From Collinsella sp. (GTDB taxonomy: Bacteria; Actinomycetota; Coriobacteriia; Coriobacteriales; Coriobacteriaceae): a stretch of DNA of 64,000 nucleotides. This document shows positions 48,856 through 57,174 of the stretch, in pieces. A model generated the notes under the pieces. The model was not told where the DNA came from and searched no databases. It saw nothing but the letters and a program-made list of their open reading frames with translations. Numbering within the stretch: the first letter of the stretch is position 1; every line of letters begins with the position of its first letter. The stretch lies in NCBI GenBank assembly GCA_019414445.1, contig DXMA01000003.1, positions 109,200-173,199 on the forward strand. The letters are read 5' to 3'. A program made the position numbers and the translations under genes.

Positions 48856-50230
48856 GCCGTCTCCTCTCTGCGAACGACGCTGCGGCAGACGCGAACGCGC
48901 GCGCAACGTCGGGGTTCGCAGGATAGTACACATGCGGGAAGCCCGCAACCAGGGACGGGGTAGTCGTCATGCACGGCCAGCCTTTGTCGCGCCGGGGCTT
49001 TTGCGCCCAAAAGTCGCCGCCCGGGCAGGTGGACTGCCAGTAGTGGAACTCGTGCGCGCGGATGCGTGTGCCGCGCGGCCCGTAGAGCCCGTCGCGTTGG
49101 GAAGTGAGCTCCACGTACCCGAAATGTGACAGCCTTCCCCCGTTCTCGCTTGCGCCCACAAGGGCGCCCACAACAGGCCAGCGCCGCCCCTCGCTATCGG
49201 AGATTTCGCGCTGCAGGTACAGAAACCCACCGCATTCGGCAACCGTCGGCATGCCGGATTCCACCGCACGCCGCACCGCCTCGCGAATCGGCGCGTTCTC
49301 GGAGAGCTGCCGCACATGGAGCTCCGGGTAGCCGCCTCCCAGATAGAGGGCGCTTGTCCCCCGCGGCAACTCGCTATCACACAGGGGGCTGAAAAAGGCC
49401 AGCTCGCAACCCAGGTCCTCGAGCGCGCGCAGGTTCTCCTCGTAGTAGAACGAGAACGCCTCGTCACGCGCAGCGGCGACGATGGGCCGCGCTCCCGCGA
49501 TCGGCTCCAACCGGTAAGGTTCCTCGCAGATATCGGGTGCCGTCGCCGCTATTTCGAGCAAGCGGTCGACGTCGACGCTCTTTTCCACCAGCTCGGCCAT
49601 CTTGTCGATGCGCGCGGAGAGCTGCTCGACCTCGTCGGCGGTCACAAGCCCCAGATGCCGGCTTTCGAGCGAGAACGCCTCGTCGGCGGGAATATTACCC
49701 AAAACCGCGACGCCCGTGTGCTTCTCGATCGCAGGCGCCGCGTAGGCGCAGGCAGCGGCGCTCGTCTTGTTCAGCACGACGCCGCGCACGTTCGCACAAG
49801 GCAGGAACTCGGCGATGCCGCGAATTACGGCGGCGAGCGATAAAGACGCCCCGCGCCCGTTCACCACTAAAACGACCGGCGTTTCCGTGTCGCGCGCAAC
49901 CTGGTAGCTGCTCGCGTCGGCCACGCCGGGCGCCATGCCGTCGTAGAAGCCCATGACCCCCTCGAGCACCGCGACATCCGCGCCCGCGGCGCCGCGTGCG
50001 AGCAGGGCGCGCAGCGTCGGGGCGTCGGTGAAGAAGCCGTCTAAGTTGCCCGAGCGCGCGCCCACGACGCGACGATGAAAGAGCGGATCAATGTAGTCGG
50101 GGCCGCATTTGAAGGCCGCGCATGCAAGGCCGCGGCGCGCGAGCGCGCGCAGGAGCGCGCACGTAACGACCGTCTTGCCGCTCCCGCTCGAGGGCGCAGC
50201 GACCATGAAGCGCGGGATGGTCGTGCTCAC
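48848..50230 (-). CDS. cbiA: Cobyrinic acid a,c-diamide synthase
   Basis: 460 residues. It amidates the a and c side chains with glutamine and ATP. The N-terminal P-loop is VAAPSSGSGKTVVTCALLRA, FKCGPDYIDPLFHRR is the family-specific motif, and the C-terminal glutaminase has ALYLGGGYPELH and VAECGGFLYLQREI with the nucleophilic Cys. The GTG at 50230 overlaps the stop of cbiET by four bases. Confidence 0.95.
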   Translation of the reverse strand: MSTTIPRFMVAAPSSGSGKTVVTCALLRALARRGLACAAFKCGPDYIDPLFHRRVVGARSGNLDGFFTDAPTLRALLARGAAGADVAVLEGVMGFYDGMAPGVADASSYQVARDTETPVVLVVNGRGASLSLAAVIRGIAEFLPCANVRGVVLNKTSAAACAYAAPAIEKHTGVAVLGNIPADEAFSLESRHLGLVTADEVEQLSARIDKMAELVEKSVDVDRLLEIAATAPDICEEPYRLEPIAGARPIVAAARDEAFSFYYEENLRALEDLGCELAFFSPLCDSELPRGTSALYLGGGYPELHVRQLSENAPIREAVRRAVESGMPTVAECGGFLYLQREISDSEGRRWPVVGALVGASENGGRLSHFGYVELTSQRDGLYGPRGTRIRAHEFHYWQSTCPGGDFWAQKPRRDKGWPCMTTTPSLVAGFPHVYYPANPDVARAFASAAASFAERRRHG

Positions 50231-51576
50231 CGGGCGCCGCCTTCCCCACCTGCACCACGCGCGCTGACGAGGAACACGGGGTTTTGCGCCTTCATAAGAT
50301 GGTGCGAGCCTACAGCCTCGGCGCGGGCGGCCGACACCTGGCAAGCCTCGAACCCCTTAAAGCGCGAACTCGAGAGGAGCGCGCACGCCTCGGTGAGCGT
50401 CTCAACGGTGACGCATGGCACGCACAGGCGAACCTGCGAGTTCTTCTCGAGCGCCACCTCCACGATGGAGGGAAGCTCGCCCGCGCTCCCGCCGACGAAC
50501 ACGGCGTCGGGGACGGGCAGTATCGCGAGCGCTTCGGGGGCGACACCGGGGACCGCATGCACGTTGCCGCACCCGAATGCATCCGCGTTCTCTCGGATGA
50601 GCCGCACGCCGGCCGCGTTGCGCTCGACCGCCCATACCGACCCCGCTCGCGCGACGAGCGCCGCCTCGATCGACACGCTCCCCGTGCCGGCGCCGACGTC
50701 CCACACGGTGTCGGTCGCGGTAAGGCGCAGCTTCGCGAGCGCGACGGCGCGCACCTCCTGCTTGGTCATGGGAACGTCGCCGCGGATGAAGAGCTCGTCG
50801 GGAATGCCCGAGGAAGCGTACGGCCAGCGGGAACTCGCGGCGCGGGATGCGCCCGCAGAGTCCGCCGCGGAAGAAGCCGCCGCGGGCGCAGACACGCCGG
50901 CCGGCACCTCGGAGGCTGCGCTAGAGCCCGCAGGCGACCCGGCGCCGCCTGCGAAATCGATAAGCATCACGTTCAAGTCGTCGAACCTCTGACCTGTGAT
51001 TTCACTTGCGGTCGCGCAGGTGATGCGCTCGTCGGGGTACGACAGGCGCTCGGCCACCGTCACGCACGCGTCCCCGAAGCCCGCCTGCACAAGCTCGCCC
51101 GAAAGCCGCGAGGGATCTTCCCCGCCCGACGTGACGAGGAAGAGCTCACCTGCGCGCTCGGCCTCGGCCACGATGTCGCACGCCACGCCGTGAGCGCTCG
51201 CGAAGCGCCAATCCTGCCATGGACGCGCGAGGCGCGCGGCGAGATACGACGCTGAGCTTATGCCGGGAATGACGCGCACGTCCACCTGCGCGTCGCCGGA
51301 GAGCGCCTCCACCAGGCGGCGCGCGCCGCTGAACAGCCCCACATCGCCCGTCATCACGACCACGGCGCGCTGCCACGACGCCGCATCGGTGAGCGCGGCG
51401 ACGATGTCCGCCGTCTTCACGAGCTCGCATCTCACCACGTCGGGCGGCACGTCGATGCCGGCAAGCGCGCGATGAGCGCCGATGACCACGTCGGCGATGT
51501 CGATCGCGTCGAGCGCCGCGCGCGAGAGCAAGTCGGGGTTTCCGGGCCCCGCCCCGATGATCGTTACCTTTCGCAT
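50227..51576 (-). CDS. cbiET: Fused cobalt-precorrin-7 C5- and C15-methyltransferase (CbiE-CbiT)
   Basis: 449 residues. Residues 1 to about 200 are a CbiE-type tetrapyrrole methylase (VTIIGAGPGNPDLLSRAAL, VVVMTGDVGLFSGARR). An Ala/Ser/Pro-rich linker follows (about 205-255, with SSAASEVPAGVSAPAAA). Residues about 265-449 are CbiT (GIPDELFIRGDVPMTKQEV, DTVWDVGAGTGSVSIEAAL, PDAVFVGGSAGELP). This is the same fusion as CobL, but with an unusually long low-complexity linker. It methylates C5 and C15 and decarboxylates the acetate on C12. The start at 51576 has GGGAGA upstream and overlaps cbiH by 13 bases. Confidence 0.93.
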   Translation of the reverse strand: MRKVTIIGAGPGNPDLLSRAALDAIDIADVVIGAHRALAGIDVPPDVVRCELVKTADIVAALTDAASWQRAVVVMTGDVGLFSGARRLVEALSGDAQVDVRVIPGISSASYLAARLARPWQDWRFASAHGVACDIVAEAERAGELFLVTSGGEDPSRLSGELVQAGFGDACVTVAERLSYPDERITCATASEITGQRFDDLNVMLIDFAGGAGSPAGSSAASEVPAGVSAPAAASSAADSAGASRAASSRWPYASSGIPDELFIRGDVPMTKQEVRAVALAKLRLTATDTVWDVGAGTGSVSIEAALVARAGSVWAVERNAAGVRLIRENADAFGCGNVHAVPGVAPEALAILPVPDAVFVGGSAGELPSIVEVALEKNSQVRLCVPCVTVETLTEACALLSSSRFKGFEACQVSAARAEAVGSHHLMKAQNPVFLVSARGAGGEGGAR

Positions 51577-52307
51577 GGAATCTCCCGATACCCGCGCGGC
51601 GTGACCATACGGCCGCCTACGAGCTTCGTGTCCGCGTTGCCGACGAACACGGTGGTGAACATGTCGGCGTCGATCTCCCCCAGCTCGGAGAGCCTGCACA
51701 TGCCCGACTGCTGCCCCTCGCGCCCGATGTTGCGTACCCAGCCGCAGAGCGTGTCGGGGGCCTTCCATTCAAGCATAATCTTCACCGCGCGCGAGAGCCT
51801 GTCGGCGCGCTTTCTGCTGCGCGGGTTGTACAAACAGATGCAGAAGTCGGCGCTCGCGACGGCGGCGAGCCTGCGCTCGATGATCTCCCACGGCGTGAGC
51901 AGGTCAGAGAGCGACACGACCGCAAAGTCGTGGGCAAGCGGGGCGCCGAGCACCGCCGACCCGCTCTGAGCCGCGGTGGCCCCGGCGATAACTTCCACGT
52001 CTACATCGGGGTAGTCCTCCGCAAGATCCAACACGGGGCTCGCCATGCCGTACACGCCCGCGTCACCGCTGCACACGAGCGCCACGGCTTCTCCGCTCTG
52101 CGCGCGCGAAAGCGCCAGGCGGCACCGTTCGACCTCGTGCATCATCGGCGTCGCGAGATGCGCCGCGTCGGGCACGGCGGCGAGCGCGAGCTCCACGTAT
52201 TTCGTGTACCCCACAACGATGTCGGCCGCCTCGAGCGCGCGCCGAGCCGCAATCGTCATGCCGTCGGGGCCGCCTGGGCCGATCCCCACCACGAAGAGCT
52301 TTCCCAT
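51564..52307 (-). CDS. cbiH: Cobalt-precorrin-3 C17-methyltransferase
   Basis: 247 residues. It performs ring contraction and C17 methylation. Seen: LFVVGIGPGGPDGMTIAA, the SAM-binding VALVCSGDAGVYGMASPVLD and FCICLYNPRSRKRADRL, which separate CbiH/CobJ from other tetrapyrrole methylases. The ATG at 52307 overlaps the cbiG stop (TGATG); a GTG three bases earlier is also possible. Confidence 0.94.
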   Translation of the reverse strand: MGKLFVVGIGPGGPDGMTIAARRALEAADIVVGYTKYVELALAAVPDAAHLATPMMHEVERCRLALSRAQSGEAVALVCSGDAGVYGMASPVLDLAEDYPDVDVEVIAGATAAQSGSAVLGAPLAHDFAVVSLSDLLTPWEIIERRLAAVASADFCICLYNPRSRKRADRLSRAVKIMLEWKAPDTLCGWVRNIGREGQQSGMCRLSELGEIDADMFTTVFVGNADTKLVGGRMVTPRGYREIPCER

Positions 52308-53440
52308 CACCGCTCCTTAAACGAAAGTTTGATAGTTACCTTGGAAAACGCGACGGTCACGCCGCCGTGAGCGAGCTTCGGGAAGATAAGCTTGCCCCCG
52401 TCCGCGAGCGCCGCGCGCTCGCACACGTTGTCGACTCCCACCGTCGCGCGCACGAAATCAGATGGCGAAACGCTACCTTCGACCTGCGACAACTCCTCTG
52501 CGGAATACGTCGCAAGCGGGATATTGCGCGCGCGGCAGAAGGCGAGCAGACCCTCCTCGTGCGCCTTCACGTCGATCGTCGCCGCCTCGCGCACGGCCGA
52601 AGGCGAGATGCCCGCCTGCCCGCACGCGAAAAGAAACGCCTCCCCGATCGCTTCGGCGCACGCACCGCGACGGCACCCTATGCCCGCAACGATGCAGGGC
52701 ACGACAAGGCGAAGCGGCTCGGGCGCAGGCGCCTGCGCCCGCACGCCCGCCGGCTTCCCCGTCTCACCGGCGGGCACGACCTCGCCCGTTGTCTCCGCCG
52801 CGCGAACGGACGCACCTGCATTCGCGCCAGCAAACGGCGACACGACGATATCGGCACGAGCGCGGTCGGACGCAATGTCAACCCCCTCAGGCGGCTGTCC
52901 CGAAATCGGTATGTCGGAATAGAGCGCCACGCGCCCGCCCGAAAGCAGCCGCGCCGACACTCGCTTGATGGCCTCGGGATTCGAAACGGCGAGCCCCGCA
53001 CAGCGCGCCCACGTATCCACCGCCCACACGCCGCGGACGTCGGTCGCCGTAGTGATGACGGGGATGGCCCCTGCCGCGCGTGCCACAGTTTGCGCAAGCT
53101 CGTTCGCACCGCCCAAATGCCCCGACAAAAGCGGGACGGCAAAGCGCCCCGCCTCGTCGATCACCACAACCGCGGAATCGGTTGCCTTCGAGGCGACATG
53201 CGGCGCGATCGCCCGCACGGCGATGCCCGCCGCGCCCACGAACAGAAGCGCGTCCGACGCTTCCCACGCGAGCGCCGTCCATGCGCGCAGGTCGGCCTTC
53301 CCCTCGCCGAACCCGCGCGAAACGGAAACGTCCCAGCCAGGGTCATCTTCACCTGTCTGCACGCAATCGGAAAGCGCGCGTGCGGTGCGCTCCGCCAACG
53401 CATACCCCCTCTCAGTGAACGCTATGCAGGAAACCCTCAT
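52307..53440 (-). CDS. cbiG: Cobalt-precorrin-5A hydrolase
   Basis: 377 residues. It opens the delta-lactone and releases the two-carbon unit as acetaldehyde, a step specific to the anaerobic pathway. The N- and middle domains carry ALLFVGAAGIAVRAIAPHV and VPLLSGHLGGANELAQ; the C-terminal CobE-like domain begins VAGIGCRRGACAEAIGEAF. Between them (about 215-250) is a variable Ala/Pro/Gly-rich insert. The ATG follows the stop of the cbiL remnant without a gap. Confidence 0.93.
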   Translation of the reverse strand: MRVSCIAFTERGYALAERTARALSDCVQTGEDDPGWDVSVSRGFGEGKADLRAWTALAWEASDALLFVGAAGIAVRAIAPHVASKATDSAVVVIDEAGRFAVPLLSGHLGGANELAQTVARAAGAIPVITTATDVRGVWAVDTWARCAGLAVSNPEAIKRVSARLLSGGRVALYSDIPISGQPPEGVDIASDRARADIVVSPFAGANAGASVRAAETTGEVVPAGETGKPAGVRAQAPAPEPLRLVVPCIVAGIGCRRGACAEAIGEAFLFACGQAGISPSAVREAATIDVKAHEEGLLAFCRARNIPLATYSAEELSQVEGSVSPSDFVRATVGVDNVCERAALADGGKLIFPKLAHGGVTVAFSKVTIKLSFKER

Positions 53441-53674
53441 CTAGCGCACCACCATCGTCGAGAAGTAGCTGCCCCGATCGGGCACATCATCGAGCGAGCG
53501 GTACACATGCTCGCCCGGAAGCCCACAGTCCTCTACGAGCTCGGCACCGTCGAAGGCGCCCTCCTCGCGAAGGATGCGCTTCGTGTCCGCAAGCGAGCGG
53601 CGCGCCTTCATGACCACTTTCGTCCCCGGCCAGCCGATTGCGCGGCGCACGCCGTACAGCACGCCTTTACTCAT
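53441..53674 (-). pseudogene. cbiL: Precorrin-2 C20-methyltransferase with large internal deletion
   Basis: Only 77 codons remain in an open frame. The first nine, MSKGVLYGV, are the usual start of CbiL (which continues GVGPGDPEL). The next residues, RRAIGWPGTKVVMKARRSL, belong to its C-terminal third, and the rest (ILREEGAFDGAELVEDCGLP, DRGSYFSTMVVR) is the normal CbiL end. A full-length CbiL is about 230-240 residues, so roughly 155 codons, including the SAM-binding core, are missing in frame. The start at 53674 overlaps the cbiD stop by eight bases, as expected for an intact operon position. No other CbiL is visible in the window. Confidence 0.75.
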
Positions 53675-54851
53675 ACGTCGCCCCCAATTCCCCGATGACT
53701 GCATCGGCGCCCGACGTGCGGAAAAGCTCGCGGCGCTCGGCGTCGAACACGACCGCGGCGATGTCGCATGCGCCCGCCGCGCGGCGGCGCAACCTGTCCT
53801 CGATTGCCGCAGCGAGCGAGGCGCGCGCAGCGTCCCCCACGCCGGCGGCCTCGATTACCTCGAGCGCCGCCGTGGTCGTGACCGACGACATGATCTCACG
53901 CACGGTCTTCGCGCCCGCGCCGGCCAAGGCCGCGTGGGCGGCCAGAATCTCCGCGCGGCAGTCAGCGGTACGCGAATGGGTGTCCATGATGCCGCCAGCG
54001 ACCTTCACCAGCTTGCCGATGTGTCCCACAAGAAGGACATTGGTGAATCCCTCGCGAACGCAGCAATCAATCGCATCGCCCACGAAGTTGGAGATGAAGA
54101 CCACCGGCGCACCGTTTAGGTGGAAATGCCCCGAGATGAACTGCCCGCCGTAGTTGCCGGGCGTGAGCACGACTCCGCGCCGCCCCATAGCCGCATGCTG
54201 CCGGATCTCGAGCTCGATGCTGTCGCGCAAGGCAGCGAGGCTGCGCGGTTCGACGATGCCCGTCGTGCCCAGGATAGAGATGCCGTCCTTTATCCCCAGG
54301 TGCGGGTTGAAGGTCTTTTCGGCAAGGGCAACGCCCTCGGGTACCGAAATCGTCACAGCAATATCTCCAGAAAAGCCGTGCACGGCGCACACCTCGCGCA
54401 CCGCCGAAGTGATCATCGCGCGCGGCGTCGCGTTGATGGCGGCCGCCCCCACCGGCTGCTCGAGCCCGGGCAACGTCACGCGCCCCACGCCCACGCCGCC
54501 ATCGACGGAAACTTCCGATTCGCGCGTGGGCACGCCCTTGCTGCCCGCAGCGCCCGTGCCCGACACCGCATGTTCCACGCGCGCGTACACGAGCACGCCG
54601 TCGGTCACATCGGCATCGTCGCCTGCGTCCTTTCGAACGGCGCACTGGGCGCACCTCTCGCCGATGCATGCGTCGACCACGTTCGCCTCGACGGGCAGCC
54701 CGCCGGGGGTGACGATCGACACGAGGCCGACGGGCTTTCGTGACAAAAGCATCTCGCAGGCCGCCTTCGCCGCGAGCGCGGCGCAGCTCCCCGTGGTGTA
54801 GCCGCAGCGCAGGCGGGTCGTCCCGGTATATATGTAGTGCTCGAAGGCCAC
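53667..54851 (-). CDS. cbiD: Cobalt-precorrin-5B C1-methyltransferase
   Basis: 394 residues. Seen: RLRCGYTTGSCAALAAKAA at the N-terminus, INATPRAMITSAVREVC, LGTTGIVEPRSLAAL and NFVGDAIDCCVREGFTNVL, all typical of CbiD. It belongs to the anaerobic route. The GTG at 54851 lies one base after the cbiF stop. An earlier in-frame ATG would overlap cbiF extensively. Confidence 0.94.
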   Translation of the reverse strand: MAFEHYIYTGTTRLRCGYTTGSCAALAAKAACEMLLSRKPVGLVSIVTPGGLPVEANVVDACIGERCAQCAVRKDAGDDADVTDGVLVYARVEHAVSGTGAAGSKGVPTRESEVSVDGGVGVGRVTLPGLEQPVGAAAINATPRAMITSAVREVCAVHGFSGDIAVTISVPEGVALAEKTFNPHLGIKDGISILGTTGIVEPRSLAALRDSIELEIRQHAAMGRRGVVLTPGNYGGQFISGHFHLNGAPVVFISNFVGDAIDCCVREGFTNVLLVGHIGKLVKVAGGIMDTHSRTADCRAEILAAHAALAGAGAKTVREIMSSVTTTAALEVIEAAGVGDAARASLAAAIEDRLRRRAAGACDIAAVVFDAERRELFRTSGADAVIGELGATYE

Positions 54852-54852
54852 G

Positions 54853-55644
54853 CTAGCTGCTCGCCTTCCGATACCCCGTGGCAAACGAAGGGTCGTAAAG
54901 CTTGCTGCGCTCGTACGACTCTGCTTGCGCGCCGTTGTGCGAAAACCCGCCGCGAGCTCCGAGCACGCGGCCCACCACCACGAGCGCCGTGCGGTCGATG
55001 CCCTCTCGCGCGCCCGCATCGGCGAGCGTGCCCACTGTGCATCGCACCACGCGCTCCTCAGGCCAGGTCGCCTTGTACACGAGCGCGGCCGGCTCGTCGG
55101 AGCTGCGGCCCGCGGCCAAAAGCTCGGCGGAAAGCTCGGCGAGCATACCCGAGCTCAGGAAGATGACCATAGTCGAGCCACTTTCCGCCATGGTGCGCAC
55201 GCCCTCGCCCGCGGGCATGGGGGTACGTCCGGAAAGCCGCGTGATCACGACCGACTGGCTGATTCCCGGCAGCGTGTATTCCTGGCGAAGCGCCGCCGCG
55301 GCACCGCAAAAGCTCGACACGCCGGGCACCACCTCGTAGTCCACGCCGCGCGCGTCGAGTGCGTCCATCTGCTCCTGGATGGCGCCGTACAGGCACGGGT
55401 CGCCCGTGTGCAGGCGCACCACTTCCTCGCCCCGCGCATCCGCCGCGCAAATCACGTCGAGCACTTCCTCCAAGGTCATGTGCGCGCTGTCGTAGACGAT
55501 GCAGGATTCCTTGCACTCAGCGAGCAGCTCGGGGTTCACAAGGCTTCCCGTCCAAACGACCACGTCGGCCGCGCGCAGAAGGCGCGCCCCGCGCAGCGTG
55601 ATAAGGTCGGCGGCGCCCGAGCCTGCGCCAACGATATGAATCAT
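54853..55644 (-). CDS. cbiF: Cobalt-precorrin-4 C11-methyltransferase
   Basis: 263 residues. Seen: MIHIVGAGSGAADLITLRGA, VVWTGSLVNPELL, VVRLHTGDPCLYGAIQEQ and YTLPGISQSVVITRLSGRTP, the CobM/CbiF signature. GGGAAGG lies before the ATG at 55644. It is the first gene of the 17-gene minus-strand operon. Confidence 0.95.
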   Translation of the reverse strand: MIHIVGAGSGAADLITLRGARLLRAADVVVWTGSLVNPELLAECKESCIVYDSAHMTLEEVLDVICAADARGEEVVRLHTGDPCLYGAIQEQMDALDARGVDYEVVPGVSSFCGAAAALRQEYTLPGISQSVVITRLSGRTPMPAGEGVRTMAESGSTMVIFLSSGMLAELSAELLAAGRSSDEPAALVYKATWPEERVVRCTVGTLADAGAREGIDRTALVVVGRVLGARGGFSHNGAQAESYERSKLYDPSFATGYRKASS

Positions 55645-55775
55645 CCGAGCCTTCCCTTCCCGTTTCTCATCGCAACCGTTTACGCCGCCCTTCGCGCAGC
55701 GGGCAAAACACGGCGTCTGCGGCGGCAATCGGCGCAAATACGCAGGCAGGAGGCGCAATGCCGCCCGCCCTGGCT

Positions 55776-55804
55776 TTGACACGTTCACAAGTGCCCACTA
55801 TCAT
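55776..55804 (+). promoter_or_regulatory. Strong sigma-70-type promoter for the cbiK operon
   Basis: TTGACA (55776-55781), a 17-base spacer and TATCAT (55799-55804) give an almost consensus promoter pointing right, about 45 bases before the riboswitch. The minus-strand cbiF operon must start in the same 55645-55850 interval, where I saw no equally good promoter. Confidence 0.7.
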
Positions 55805-55849
55805 AGTAAAAGTTTCGGCAACGAGCATATGACAATCGGATAAAAGGAA

Positions 55850-55977
55850 ATGACCGGCGCGGCGCCCGCACAGCCTGCGCTGGCTTGCGGAGGGAACCAG
55901 GTGGGAATCCTGGGCAAGGGACATTACTGTATAGGACGCGCGGGCGAACCGCCTCGCGCCCCAAGCCAGACTGCTTC
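55850..55977 (+). promoter_or_regulatory. Cobalamin riboswitch
   Basis: Core elements appear in the right order: AGGGAACCAGGTGGGAATCC (55891-55910), GGGCAAGGGACATTACTGTA (55912-55931), a G+C-rich peripheral hairpin near 55936-55961, and the B12 box CCAAGCCAGACTGCT (55961-55975). It lies in the leader of the cbiK operon and should lower expression when adenosylcobalamin or a related corrinoid is plentiful. I saw no such element on the minus side facing the biosynthetic operon. Confidence 0.9.
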
Positions 55978-56102
55978 GCCTTTTCCTCACGGCATCGCCG
56001 TGGCGTTAGCTCCTTGTGAACCCCGAGGGGTGCGCTTTTCTTTCGCTTGTGCCGACAAGCAACTGTCGCCGGGGGACCGGCAAACCGAGGAAAGGAAAAA
56101 CC
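55978..56102 (+). promoter_or_regulatory. Candidate expression platform between riboswitch and cbiK
   Basis: Two short hairpins follow the riboswitch: CACGGC/GCCGTG (55988-56002), and ACCC/GGGT around CGAG (56020-56031) leading to GCGCTTTTCTTTC. The second could be a weak intrinsic terminator switched by ligand binding. The cbiK ribosome site lies further on, at about 56090. Confidence 0.4.
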
Positions 56103-57029
56103 ATGTCCGACCAGATGTCACGCCGCGGCTTCATGGGCGCCGCAGCAACCGGAGCCTTCGCGCTCGCCGGAGTCGCGCTCGCGGGCTGCTCCAACACCTC
56201 CGCGAGTTCCGAGAAATCGAGTGAAAAGGAGAAGGCCGTGAAGCCGGTCATCCTCGTCACGAGCTTCGGCACGAGCTACAACGACTCGCGCCACATCACC
56301 ATCGGCGCCATCGAAGACGCTATCCGCGAGAAGTACTGGCAGGACTACGACATCCGCCGCGCCTTCACCGCGCAGATCATCATCGACAAGCTGAAGAAGC
56401 GCGACGGCATCACGATCGACAACATGACCGAGGCGCTCGACCGCTGCGTGGAAGACGGCGTGAAGGAAATCGTCGTGCAGCCGACGCATCTCATGGGTGG
56501 CCTGGAATACACCGACGTGAAAGACGAGCTCGACAAGTACGCCGACAAGTTCGACAAAATCTCGCTCGGCGACCCGCTGCTCACCTCCGACGACGACTAC
56601 AAGAAGGTGGCCGCAGCCATTAAGGAGAACATGGCGTCCTTCGACGACGGCAAGACGGCGCTGTGCCTCATGGGCCACGGCACCGAAGCCGATTCCAACG
56701 CCGACTATGCCAAGATGCAGGAAGTGTTTAAGAACGAGGGCTTGACGCAGTTCTTCGTCGGCACCGTCGAGGCTGAACCGACCTGCGAGGATGTTATCGC
56801 CGCCGCGAGCGCCGCAGGCTACAAGAAGGCCGTGCTCGCGCCGTTCATGGTGGTCGCGGGCGACCACGCGAACAACGACATGGCAGACGAGACCGACCCC
56901 GACAGCTGGGCTGCGAAGTTCGTGGCCGCCGGCTTCGAAGTAACGTGCCTGCTCCAGGGTCTGGGACAGAACGTCGCGGTCGACGACATCTACGTCTCGC
57001 ACGTGGACGACGCCATCGCCAAGCTGTAA
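56103..57029 (+). CDS. cbiK: Exported lipoprotein cobaltochelatase (CbiK family)
   Basis: 308 residues. A twin-arginine signal MSRRGFMGAAATG and a lipobox VALAGCSN direct it out of the cytoplasm as a lipid-anchored protein. The mature part is a full CbiK-type chelatase: VILVTSFGTSYNDSRHITIG, VVQPTHLMGGLEYTDV, LCLMGHGTEADSNADYAKM and VVAGDHANNDMAD, keeping the two family histidines thought to bind metal. CbiK inserts Co2+ into sirohydrochlorin, or can act on other porphyrins. Exported forms are known in Desulfovibrio. It heads a riboswitch-controlled operon with binding and transport proteins, so it may serve uptake as well as, or instead of, biosynthesis. AAAGGA precedes the ATG at 56103. Confidence 0.9.
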   Translation: MSDQMSRRGFMGAAATGAFALAGVALAGCSNTSASSEKSSEKEKAVKPVILVTSFGTSYNDSRHITIGAIEDAIREKYWQDYDIRRAFTAQIIIDKLKKRDGITIDNMTEALDRCVEDGVKEIVVQPTHLMGGLEYTDVKDELDKYADKFDKISLGDPLLTSDDDYKKVAAAIKENMASFDDGKTALCLMGHGTEADSNADYAKMQEVFKNEGLTQFFVGTVEAEPTCEDVIAAASAAGYKKAVLAPFMVVAGDHANNDMADETDPDSWAAKFVAAGFEVTCLLQGLGQNVAVDDIYVSHVDDAIAKL

Positions 57030-57038
57030 ACTCGCCGC

Positions 57039-57110
57039 GCACGGGGGCGCCGGTCGCGTCCCCGTGCAACGGGCATGCGCCTTCCCCGACCGACGGCGCA
57101 TGCCCGTTGC
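57039..57110 (+). other. Two tandem hairpins between cbiK and the next lipoprotein gene
   Basis: GCACGGGG (57039-57046) pairs with CCCCGTGC (57060-57067). Directly overlapping it, a perfect 16-bp stem pairs GCAACGGGCATGCGCC (57066-57081) with GGCGCATGCCCGTTGC (57095-57110). No T tract follows. They may protect the cbiK message or reduce downstream expression. Confidence 0.55.
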
Positions 57111-57174
57111 ATTCGCATCCCGCCCGCCCACCGCACGGCGCAGGCGGTCGAAGCGATTGAAAGGAACCCCCTCC

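Noticed and set aside
55645..55860. A possible B12 box on the minus strand (AAAGCCAGGGCGG near 55770)
   Set aside because: Only the short GCCAGG word matches; the preceding core elements of a cobalamin riboswitch are missing on that strand.
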